Position numbers and translations under genes: made by a program. A stretch of DNA of 64,000 bases from the NCBI GenBank assembly GCA_016709145.1, contig JADJEK010000001.1, positions 62,001 through 126,000 on the forward strand, written 5' to 3'. Of this stretch, positions 9,467 to 16,513 are shown piece by piece; position 1 is the stretch's first letter, and every line of letters starts with the position of its first letter. The notes beneath the pieces are model-generated. The model was not told the DNA's origin. It was given only the letters and a program-made list of their open reading frames with translations, and did no database searches. This DNA comes from Planctomycetota bacterium. Its GTDB lineage: Bacteria; Planctomycetota; B15-G4; JADJEK01.

Positions 9467-9648
9467 AAGGGACGTCGAGACCTGCTCGCGCTGCGGCTCA
9501 AAGCCGCAGGGTGGCTTCTCGACGGCGCGATTCGCGACCCCTGTCCATTTCGCCCCGGGTGGCGTACTCACGAGACGTGTAGAGCGGATCGCCACAGCTG
9601 CGGCGGGCGAGTGAGAGGCCGCAGCGAGAGCAGGTCTCGACGTCCCTT
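9467..9648. repeat. Long inverted repeat (about 33-base arms)
   Basis: The arm at 9467-9499 begins AAGGGACGTCGAGACCTGCT and is the reverse complement of 9615-9648 apart from one substitution and small gaps near the inner end. A separate small hairpin with 8-base arms sits at 9491-9509 inside the left arm. It resembles intergenic mobile-like repeats; no coding frame is evident. Confidence 0.65.
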
Positions 9649-9740
9649 GGCGACGGAGTGGTTTCCTTGGACGCGCGAGCTTGAACCCGAGGGAGAACTT
9701 CGGGTCGCGCTTCGCGCTCCGCGGTGGCGCTTGAAGGTGT

Positions 9741-9770
9741 GGGGTCAGAGCACATGAGGGGTCTGTCCCC
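9741..9770 (-). repeat. GGGGACAG-type 30-base repeat unit
   Basis: Read on the minus strand, this 30-base unit starts GGGGACAGACCCCTCATGTG and ends in CCCC. It differs at only a few positions from the three units at 32657-32760, so it is another copy of the same dispersed repeat. More degenerate GGGGACGG/CTGTCCCC pieces follow to about 9830. Confidence 0.6.
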
Positions 9771-9928
9771 ACCCGAGCTCCACGGACATGACGGGGACGG
9801 AGGCGCGTCTGTCCCCGATCTGTCCCCCGTGCTCGGACGCCGTTGGCGGCGGTCATCGCTGGCACTCCATTCCCTCGACACGATCGCTCAGGTCCTTGGC
9901 CCGCCGTGGTGTAGCCCGCGTGCATTTG

Positions 9929-9972
9929 CCGCCGGCAATCGGACGCGGGTACCCGCGTCCGATTGCCGGCGG
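9929..9972. repeat. Palindrome related to the 94-bp element
   Basis: Perfect 22-base arms with no spacer centred on GGGTACCC; the pairing continues imperfectly outward to about 9920 and 9980. The core and flanks (TAGCCCGCGTGC..., GCCGCCGGCAA) match the palindrome at 678-771. It lies about 40 bases beyond the stop of the WD40 gene, so here too it sits at a 3' end. Confidence 0.8.
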
Positions 9973-10013
9973 TGATCGTGTCCGAGTCGGGCCTCGGGTC
10001 TCGGCCCGCGCGC

Positions 10014-12101
10014 TCACGGTCTCCGTTTCCCCTCACGCACCGCTCGCACCGCCCGCACCGCTCGCAACAGAGTCACGCTTCCATCCATGTTCGCCGTCGC
10101 GAGCACGTCGTCCGCGGGGCTGAACGCTAGATCGAACGCCTCGTCGGCGGGCGCATGGAACGTCGCGAGCAGCGTCCCGCTGGTCGGTTCGAGGATCCAC
10201 GCGCGCACGCCGACTGCGGCGAGCCGCTTCCCGTCGTTCGAGTACGCGAGCCGTTGGATCGTGTGGTTCGTCGTGAACAGCGTGCGCGTGCTAGTTCCAC
10301 TCGTCAGGTCCCATTCCTTCACGGTGCCGTCGTCGGATCCGGTCACGGCGTGGGTTCCGTCCGGTGTGAACAGTGCGGTCTGGATCGCGCCCGTCGTGTT
10401 CTCGATCGTGCGCTCGAGGCGGTTCGCGTCGACGTCGTAGAGCCTGAGCTTGCGATCCTGTCCGCCGGCGAGCAGTCGCTTCGCGCTCGCGTCGAACGCC
10501 AGCGTGTAGACCGTGCCTCGCGCGTCCTTCCATTCGGCACGCGATGCGCCGTCGACGCGCGATCGCACCGAGACCGTCCCGTTCATCAGCGATGCGGCGA
10601 TCCATGCGCCGTCGGCCGACGTCGTGAACGTGTAGACGCCCGCGGGGTATTCGAGCTTGCCGATCTCGGTCTGCGTCTCGACGTCCCAGCGGCGGATCGT
10701 CCCGTCGTACGAGCACGACAGTAGTTCCTTGCCCTCCTCCGCGAACGCGAGCGTGATGGCGCACTTCTCGGCCGCGTGGGCCCGCCACTCCGCGACGATG
10801 TCGGACGTCCGCGCGTCGAACACGAGGATGCGCCCGTCGTACGTGCACGTCGCGAGCCGCGAACCATCGGGCGAGAAGCGCACGCAGTACGCCGCCGAGC
10901 CGATCGTCGGGCGGATCAGCCCGTACCTCGCGTGCGTGACGTCGAACACGAGCACGCGACCATCGGCGCCGGCGGTGACGACTCGCGTCCCGTCCGGCGT
11001 GAACTCGACGCACGTCGCCGCTTCGGTGTGGCCGCGCATCGCTTGCGTCAGCTCGCCGCTCGCCGCGTCGAACACGCGCACGATTCCGTCGCGGCACGTC
11101 GTCGCCACGCGCTTGCCGTTCGGCGAGAACGCGACGCCGGTGACGTCGTCGCCGTGATCGCGCAGCGTGACCAGCAACTCGCGCGTCGCCGCGTCGTGGA
11201 TGCGCGCCGTGTGGTCCTTCCCGCCGTAGACGAGCTTCGTGTCGTCCGGGCTCCACGCCACGCAATCGACCGCGTTGTAGAGGTCCTCGTCGGGCTGGAT
11301 GAACTGCGCGGGTTCGCCGGGTGTCGCCAGCTCCCATGCGAATGCGCAGAAGTCCCACGAGCCCGCCGCCGCGCGCTTGCCGTCGTGCGACAACGCCAAC
11401 GACGACAGCGGCTTCGCGCCGCCTTCGAAGGTCTCCAGGACCTCGCCGGTCGAAGCGTTCCACAGGCGCACGACTCCCGCGATGCGCTTGCCGTTCCATT
11501 GCGTCTCGTAGTTCGCCGACACCACGTGCGTGCCGTCCGGCGTGAACGCGGCGCCGCCGAGCGGGAACCGATGGTCCTTCTGCACGAGCGAGCACGCGCC
11601 GGTCGCGACGTCCCAGATCCGAGCGGTCCGATCGTGCGAGGCCGACACCAAGCGCTTCGCACTCGCGTCGAAGCAGACGTCGTCGACGAGGTCCGTGTGC
11701 TCGTGCGCCGAGAAGCGCTCCGCGCCGGTCGCGAGCTCGAACACGCGGACACGTCCCTTGGCGTCACCGATCGCGACCAGCGTGCCGTCGTTCGACACGT
11801 CGAGTCCGAACACCGCGGCGTCCGACGCGACGAACGAACGCTCCGACTCGTCGAGCCGCGCATTCAAGGTGTTCCACTCGAACCCGCGATGCTGCGCCGG
11901 CGCGCCGTCGAGCCAACGGCGTGCGGCGGCGATCTCGCCGAGGCGCAACGACGTCTCCGCGGCGGCGACGTGCGCCGCGTACGACGCGAGCGATGCGTCG
12001 TCGACGAGCCGCGGCGCGGCGAACGCGTCGACATGCGACCAGAGCGATCCGACGATCACAGCGACGACGCACGCCCTCGACGACGGCTTGAAGGGGTTCA
12101 C
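10014..12101 (-). CDS. Secreted WD40-repeat beta-propeller protein
   Basis: 695 residues. The chosen GTG at 12099-12101 has GGGAG eight bases upstream and puts a signal peptide (Lys/Arg start, hydrophobic core, Ala-Phe-Ala-Ala cleavage region near residue 28) at the N-terminus. An alternative ATG at 12176 overlaps the TetR stop by four bases and would add 25 residues. From about residue 85 onward there are roughly 13-14 WD40-like blades with recurring Asp-Gly-Thr/Lys-His/Arg-Val and Val-Phe-Asp ends, enough for two propellers. Such proteins are scaffolds; no catalytic domain is visible. The tail is a low-complexity Arg-Ala-Val repeat coded by 9-base repeats. It probably shares a transcript with the TetR gene. 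Confidence 0.85.
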   Translation of the reverse strand: MNPFKPSSRACVVAVIVGSLWSHVDAFAAPRLVDDASLASYAAHVAAAETSLRLGEIAAARRWLDGAPAQHRGFEWNTLNARLDESERSFVASDAAVFGLDVSNDGTLVAIGDAKGRVRVFELATGAERFSAHEHTDLVDDVCFDASAKRLVSASHDRTARIWDVATGACSLVQKDHRFPLGGAAFTPDGTHVVSANYETQWNGKRIAGVVRLWNASTGEVLETFEGGAKPLSSLALSHDGKRAAAGSWDFCAFAWELATPGEPAQFIQPDEDLYNAVDCVAWSPDDTKLVYGGKDHTARIHDAATRELLVTLRDHGDDVTGVAFSPNGKRVATTCRDGIVRVFDAASGELTQAMRGHTEAATCVEFTPDGTRVVTAGADGRVLVFDVTHARYGLIRPTIGSAAYCVRFSPDGSRLATCTYDGRILVFDARTSDIVAEWRAHAAEKCAITLAFAEEGKELLSCSYDGTIRRWDVETQTEIGKLEYPAGVYTFTTSADGAWIAASLMNGTVSVRSRVDGASRAEWKDARGTVYTLAFDASAKRLLAGGQDRKLRLYDVDANRLERTIENTTGAIQTALFTPDGTHAVTGSDDGTVKEWDLTSGTSTRTLFTTNHTIQRLAYSNDGKRLAAVGVRAWILEPTSGTLLATFHAPADEAFDLAFSPADDVLATANMDGSVTLLRAVRAVRAVREGKRRP

Positions 12102-12172
12102 GAGCGGATCTCCCGGGGATTGCGAAGAGGAGCGGTGTGGATCGGGTGGGTGCGGACGAAGGCGTTCGTCGT

Positions 12173-12859
12173 TCATCGCTTGCGTCGTCGCCGCGGTGGT
12201 GATCGCGGGGCCGACCGCACCGGTGCGGCGGCCGTCGCGCCGGCGGGTTTCGACCAGCCCGTCGCGCTGTCGACCAGTCGATCGAAGTAGTCGCGCAGCA
12301 TCGTCACCGCGGCGTCGTACGCGCGGAAGTCGCGGTACGAGCGCGCGAGCATCACCGCGCCTTCCATCGTCGTCAGCACGAAGATCGCGAGTTGGTGCGC
12401 GTCGACGCTCTCGGGCAAGCGACCGGACTCGATCGCGGCGCTCACGCAGAGCTCGACGGCGCGCAGCCAACCGTCGAAGTTCTCGCACAGCAGTTTGCGC
12501 GCGTGCTTGTTCGTCTCGGCGACTTCGATCACGAGGTTGCCGATCGGGCAGCCGTGCGCGAACTCCGTCATCGCGAGCATCTGGCGATACCCCGCGAGCA
12601 GCGCGAACACGCGCTCGATCGGGTCGTCGACTCCGGTCCAGATCGGATCGAGGACCTCGGGGTGCAGCAGCTCTTTGCGCTTCTCCAGCGTGGCGGCGAG
12701 GATCGCTTCCTTGGTCGGGAAGAAGTAGTAGACCGAGCCGGCGTTGCACTCGGCCTTCTTCGCGATCTGCGCGAGTCCGGTCGCGGCGTAGCCCTGCAGC
12801 GTGAACAGCTCCATCGCCGCGTCGACGATGCGTTCGCGAGTGTCTTGCGCTGGACTCAT
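12173..12859 (-). CDS. TetR/AcrR-family transcriptional regulator
   Basis: 228 residues starting at ATG 12857-12859 after a GAGGA site. The N-terminal 50 residues are a TetR helix-turn-helix: Thr-Arg-Glu-Arg-Ile, Ala-Ala-Met-Glu-Leu-Phe, then a recognition helix ending Gly-Ser-Val-Tyr-Tyr-Phe-Phe. The C-terminal part is the ligand-binding helical bundle with a Cys-Pro-Ile-Gly-Asn motif common in the YsiA/LmrA-like group. The last 25 residues are Pro/Arg-rich. A palindrome 63 bases upstream is a likely operator. Its stop lies 71 bases before the preferred start of the WD40 gene, which may be its target along with itself. Confidence 0.92.
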   Translation of the reverse strand: MSPAQDTRERIVDAAMELFTLQGYAATGLAQIAKKAECNAGSVYYFFPTKEAILAATLEKRKELLHPEVLDPIWTGVDDPIERVFALLAGYRQMLAMTEFAHGCPIGNLVIEVAETNKHARKLLCENFDGWLRAVELCVSAAIESGRLPESVDAHQLAIFVLTTMEGAVMLARSYRDFRAYDAAVTMLRDYFDRLVDSATGWSKPAGATAAAPVRSAPRSPPRRRRKR

Positions 12860-12921
12860 GTCGTCCTCGGGGTTCCGCCGACCCACCGTCGGCGCTCTCT
12901 CGAAGGTCGAGCGGGCGTGTC

Positions 12922-12937
12922 AGTTGGTCGGCCAACT
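12922..12937. promoter_or_regulatory. Candidate TetR operator
   Basis: AGTTGG-4-CCAACT, a 6-base inverted repeat extended by near-symmetric flanks, lies between the divergent TetR and sigma-factor genes. Its size and the GTTGG half-site are typical of TetR-family operators, so autoregulation is inferred, with possible effect on the sigma gene. Confidence 0.6.
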
Positions 12938-13048
12938 AACTCGAACTCCGCGCGAACGTCAAGCCCCGCGCGGTGCGCTCGAGCCCGCCCCGCTCCGCCC
13001 TAGAATTCCCCGCCGGAACCCCGTCTCCCCCCCGTCTCTTGGAGCCGA

Positions 13049-13642
13049 ATGACCGACATGGACGATCGGGACACGACGCAGCGAGCCATCGCTGGGGATC
13101 GGTTCGCGCTGGAGATCCTCTGGCGCGACCACCGCCGTTGGCTGTCCGCGGTGCTCCTGTCGCACATGCCGAACGGCGCGGATCTCGAGGATCTGCTGCA
13201 GGAGACGGCGATGAACGTGTGCCGGAAGATCCGTGACCTGCGCGACCCCGAACGGCTGCGGCCGTGGTTGCGCACGATCGCGATCAACACGGCGATCTCC
13301 GCCGGTCGCTCCGCGACGCTGCGCCGCAAGGTGCGCACGATGGACGACACCGAACTCGACCCCGCGGATCCGTCGATCGACCACGACGAAGACCACGCGA
13401 CGGCGCGCGACACGCTCGAGCGCGTCCTCGCGGCCGCGCAACGACTCCATCCCGACTATCGCGAACCGTTGATCCTGAAGAGTGTGCGAGGTCTGTCGCA
13501 ACGCGCGATCGCGGAAGCACTGGACCTGCCCGAGACGACCATCGAGACGCGACTCGCGCGAGCTCGACGCATGCTGCGCCAACTGCTCGAAGAGAAGGGC
13601 GTGCCGGTCCCACCCGCACCTCGAACCGCACCTGGAACCTGA
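13049..13642 (+). CDS. ECF-type RNA polymerase sigma factor
   Basis: 197 residues, ATG 13049 with GGAG upstream. Region 2 (about 20-85) includes Asp-Leu-Glu-Asp-Leu-Leu-Gln-Glu-Thr and Leu-Arg-Pro-Trp-Leu-Arg-Thr-Ile-Ala. Region 4 (about 128-185) carries the helix-turn-helix Gly-Leu-Ser-Gln-Arg-Ala-Ile-Ala-Glu-Ala-Leu-Asp-Leu-Pro. It lacks regions 1 and 3, as ECF sigmas do. It heads a three-gene operon: three bases separate it from a single-pass membrane protein, itself overlapping a secreted PDZ protein. That order suggests a cell-envelope signal relay. Confidence 0.93.
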   Translation: MTDMDDRDTTQRAIAGDRFALEILWRDHRRWLSAVLLSHMPNGADLEDLLQETAMNVCRKIRDLRDPERLRPWLRTIAINTAISAGRSATLRRKVRTMDDTELDPADPSIDHDEDHATARDTLERVLAAAQRLHPDYREPLILKSVRGLSQRAIAEALDLPETTIETRLARARRMLRQLLEEKGVPVPPAPRTAPGT

Positions 13643-13645
13643 ACG

Positions 13646-14275
13646 ATGACCCACCCCCACGACGAAACCGAAGACCTGCTGATCCACCGCGCCGTGTCGA
13701 TGACGGCGGCGCCCACCGATTGGGATTCGCTCGAAGCCCTGTCCGAACGAGATCCCGAACTGTGGCATCGCATGGCGCAAGCGCTGCGCGACGAAGGCGA
13801 CTTGACGCACGCACTCGACGCGAGGACCGCGATCGCGAGTTCGATCGGGCCGTTCCAATCGCGACGGCGCGGTCTCGGCTTCGGCGCTGCATCGGGCTGG
13901 TTCGCCGCGGCGGCGATCGCCGCGTGCTGGTTCACCACGCTGATGCATACCGGCCCCGCGGTCCTGCCCGGCGCATCGCGCCCCGGCACGGCGCACGAAT
14001 CCTCCGACATGCCCGGCGCGCCGGGCCTCGTCTCGAACCAGGGCGCGACGCACGGCATCGGTTCGCCGACGCCGGTCAGCACGTTGCCCGACGTCCTGCT
14101 CGGCACGCAGCGCGCCGCCGACGGCGACGGTTACGAGATCACCGTGATGAAGCGATCGGTGGAGAAAGTCCGCGTGAAGGACCTGTTCCAACTGCAACGG
14201 GGTCAAGACGAACTCGGGAACCCGGCGACGCTGCCCGTGCGATTCCCAGCCACGAACGCCATGGAGAAGTACTGA
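13646..14275 (+). CDS. Single-pass membrane protein, probable anti-sigma factor
   Basis: 209 residues. The cytoplasmic N-terminal 70 residues are acidic and helical, including Glu-Arg-Asp-Pro-Glu-Leu-Trp-His-Arg-Met. A membrane helix spans about residues 78-97 and a Pro/Gly/Ser-rich outer region follows. No zinc-binding His-x3-Cys-x2-Cys motif is present, so it is not a classical ZAS anti-sigma. The role is inferred from topology and from the position directly behind the ECF sigma gene and overlapping the PDZ gene (TGATG). Confidence 0.6.
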   Translation: MTHPHDETEDLLIHRAVSMTAAPTDWDSLEALSERDPELWHRMAQALRDEGDLTHALDARTAIASSIGPFQSRRRGLGFGAASGWFAAAAIAACWFTTLMHTGPAVLPGASRPGTAHESSDMPGAPGLVSNQGATHGIGSPTPVSTLPDVLLGTQRAADGDGYEITVMKRSVEKVRVKDLFQLQRGQDELGNPATLPVRFPATNAMEKY

Positions 14276-15294
14276 TGAAACTCGAACTCGCCATCCGAAC
14301 GATCCCTGCCGCTCTGTGTGCCGCGCTGTGCGCCGTCGATGCGCATGGTCAGGCCTCGGCCGATTCGCAGACCAAGTCGATGCGGACGCCACCGGCCGCG
14401 GCACAGCCCGCTTCGCGCGGTGTGCGCATCGGCGTCACGATCAATCCACTGAACGAAGCGTTGGCCGCGCAACTCGGGCTCGAAGCGAGCAAGGGCATTC
14501 TCGTCGAGGACGTCGTCGATGGCGGTCCGGCGGCGAAGGCCGGACTGCAGCGCTACGACGTCATCGTCGCGATGAACGACGAGGAGGTCTCGTCCGAGAA
14601 GGGCCTGCGCAATCACCTCGCCGGGCTCGATCCCGGTGAGACCGTGACGATCAAGGTCGTGCGCAAGGGCGAGACGATGCTGATCCCCGTCGTCGTCGAA
14701 GAGCGCCCCGCCGACGACGGCGCCGCAAGCCAGTTCGGCTCGATCACGACGCTGCCCCTCACGCCTGCGGAGCCGACTGCGCAGGACCAGTCGCAGTTCC
14801 GCGCCTGGGCCGAGCAGCAACGCGCATGGGCCGAGCAGGTCGCGAAGCAGCAATCCGACTGGGCGAAGCAACTCGCCGATCAGAGCCGCACGTGGGCCGA
14901 GGAGTTCAAGGCGCAGCACGACGGCGAGATCAAGCAGTGGACCGAGAAGCTCGTGGCGCAGGCCGACCAGTGGCGCGAGCAGGCCGCCGAGCTGAACACG
15001 CCCGAGAACCGCGAGAACTTCGAAGCGCAGACGCGCGAGCTCGTCGAACAACTGATGGAGAACGCGCGCAAGAGCGGTCAGTGGCTGCGCGTGCCGGCGA
15101 TCCGCTACTCGAAGTCGAAGGATGGCTCCGACCAGGCCATCGTCGACGCGCCGAGCGCGGAGCCCGCCCCGCTGCGCGAACTCGACACGAACATCCGTAC
15201 GCGCCTCGATCAGATCGAGCAGCGCATGGGGAAGATCGAACGCATGCTCGAACGACTGACCGCGGCGCAAGCCGGAGGTTCGGGCGGGAAGTGA
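14275..15294 (+). CDS. Secreted PDZ-domain protein with Trp-patterned coiled coil
   Basis: 339 residues. A signal peptide covers 1-25. A PDZ domain spans about 40-145, with the Gly-Ile-Leu-Val-Glu binding strand and Gly-Pro-Ala-Ala-Lys-Ala-Gly-Leu loop, as in HtrA-type PDZ domains, but there is no protease domain. Residues about 175-260 form a long helix in which Trp recurs at spacings of 7, 11, 11, 15 and 11 residues. The C-terminus is a second coiled segment (Leu-Asp-Gln-Ile-Glu-Gln-Arg-Met). The ATG overlaps the previous stop by one base. It may sense or bind envelope proteins for the sigma/anti-sigma pair. Confidence 0.85.
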   Translation: MKLELAIRTIPAALCAALCAVDAHGQASADSQTKSMRTPPAAAQPASRGVRIGVTINPLNEALAAQLGLEASKGILVEDVVDGGPAAKAGLQRYDVIVAMNDEEVSSEKGLRNHLAGLDPGETVTIKVVRKGETMLIPVVVEERPADDGAASQFGSITTLPLTPAEPTAQDQSQFRAWAEQQRAWAEQVAKQQSDWAKQLADQSRTWAEEFKAQHDGEIKQWTEKLVAQADQWREQAAELNTPENRENFEAQTRELVEQLMENARKSGQWLRVPAIRYSKSKDGSDQAIVDAPSAEPAPLRELDTNIRTRLDQIEQRMGKIERMLERLTAAQAGGSGGK

Positions 15295-15382
15295 CCGGCC
15301 GTCGACGACCCAGGAATCGACCCCGTCGACTCATGGGATCGGCCGAGACGACCTCACCTCCAGGGTCGTCGCGGCAACGAGC

Positions 15383-15414
15383 GCGGGCGCGGAACCAACG
15401 AGTTCCGCGCCCGC
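15383..15414. terminator. Hairpin terminator between converging genes
   Basis: 13-base perfect stem, GCGGGCGCGGAAC paired with GTTCCGCGCCCGC, around a 6-base loop, followed by TTCTTGTT on the plus strand. It ends the sigma-factor operon and may also serve the converging lipoprotein gene. Confidence 0.8.
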
Positions 15415-15447
15415 TTCTTGTTCGAGTCCGATCGATCCGCTCGACGC

Positions 15448-15496
15448 GCGAGTCCCGCGAGTCCCGCGAGTCCGCGGGGCTGCGGGGCTGCGGGCT
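15448..15496. repeat. Short tandem repeats (9-base x3, 8-base x3)
   Basis: GCGAGTCCC occurs three times (the last lacking its final C), immediately followed by GCGGGGCT three times (the last shortened). They lie in the gap just beyond the 3' end of the DUF4097 gene. Confidence 0.7.
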
Positions 15497-15503
15497 GCGC
15501 CGA

Positions 15504-16325
15504 TCAACGCACTCCGACGTGGATGCGCACGTTGCCGTTGCTGGTCGACACCACGTGACGCGGACCGGGTCGACCGAAGTCGATGTCGCGCGCACGTCGG
15601 TCGTCGCCGCCGAGCGTGCCGAGTTGCATCCCGGTCACGGTGATCGACCCGTTCGACGTCTCGGCGCGCAGCGTTCCGCTCGGCGACGACGCGACCTCGA
15701 TCGTCAGATCGCCGTTCGAACTCGACAGTCGAACCGGCTGCGAGAGATCTCCGTTCGTGCGCAATGTGATCGAGCCGTTGCTGGTTTCCGCCGCGACTTC
15801 GCCCTCCACGTCCTCGAGCACGAGGCCGCCGTTGCTCGAGTCGACCTCGAGCGGACCGCGATGCGCGGTGACGTGGACCGACCCGTTCGAAGTCTCGAGC
15901 CGCGCCGAGCCCGTGCTGCCCGAGAGCTCGACCTCGCCGTTCGACGTGTCGACGAAGATGTCGGACGACGCGGCGACGCGGACTTTGAATGAACAGCCTT
16001 CGTTCGAGCGGCGCTCGTCGTTCGGGTACTGCGGCCGGATCACGGTCCGCCCGTCGCGCACGGCGACGTCGATGCGGATCGACTCGGCGCGTGCGCGCGC
16101 TTCACCGTCGGTGTCCCCCGCCCCGTGCGCGACCGCTTCGATCGTCAGGCCGCTGACCCCGGGGTCGACCATGACGGACACATCCCCATTCTCCGTAACG
16201 ACTTCGAGAGCCGATCCGATCGCGAACTCGGCGGTCAGCGCGGACTCGTGGTCGGCGCGATGCGTCGGGCCGCAAGAGGGGAGCGCGGCGAGGACGAGGG
16301 CGGCGAGAGCGAAGCGGGCGTTCAT
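15504..16325 (-). CDS. DUF4097-type lipoprotein with repeated Ser-Asn-Gly turns
   Basis: 273 residues. The N-terminus is a lipoprotein signal with Leu-Pro-Ser-Cys at residues 15-18. From residue 125 a Thr/Ser-Ser-Asn-Gly turn recurs seven times at roughly 20-residue steps, each followed by an alternating hydrophobic strand. This is the pattern of DUF4097 putative adhesins, which form a right-handed beta structure. The family often sits near sigma/anti-sigma genes, and here it converges on the ECF operon. Exact role unknown; probably anchored in the cell envelope. Confidence 0.85.
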   Translation of the reverse strand: MNARFALAALVLAALPSCGPTHRADHESALTAEFAIGSALEVVTENGDVSVMVDPGVSGLTIEAVAHGAGDTDGEARARAESIRIDVAVRDGRTVIRPQYPNDERRSNEGCSFKVRVAASSDIFVDTSNGEVELSGSTGSARLETSNGSVHVTAHRGPLEVDSSNGGLVLEDVEGEVAAETSNGSITLRTNGDLSQPVRLSSSNGDLTIEVASSPSGTLRAETSNGSITVTGMQLGTLGGDDRRARDIDFGRPGPRHVVSTSNGNVRIHVGVR

Positions 16326-16513
16326 GTTGAGGTCGATCTCCGGCGGGGAACGGGATGGGTTCGAGTTCGAAGCGGCGCGGCAACGCCCCTGCCAAGGGGG
16401 AGGTTCCGGCGCCTGCGTGGTTGCGTGTCCGGCAGTCGCGGAGCATGATACGGCCCCGCCCCCGGCTACCCCGGGGGCGCGTCATTGGAAGACAACCCCT
16501 TTCGAACCGGACC

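Larger units (their letters stand above)
9277..10013. other. Gene-poor 737-base block made of hairpins and dispersed repeats
   Basis: No credible coding sequence is visible; frames that stay open here are low in protein-like character. From left to right it holds three GC hairpins in a row plus a fourth G/C-tract hairpin (9308-9423), a long inverted repeat (9467-9499 with 9615-9648), a 30-base GGGG...CCCC repeat unit (9741-9770) that recurs at 32657-32760, and a palindrome (9929-9972) related to the one at 678-771. It separates two minus-strand genes. Confidence 0.75.

Noticed and set aside
9401..10036. A 211-codon minus-strand open frame with Cys-Ser-Arg-Cys-Gly motifs
   Set aside because: It runs through inverted repeats and the palindrome; the apparent motif comes from the repeat arm, not a zinc-binding protein.
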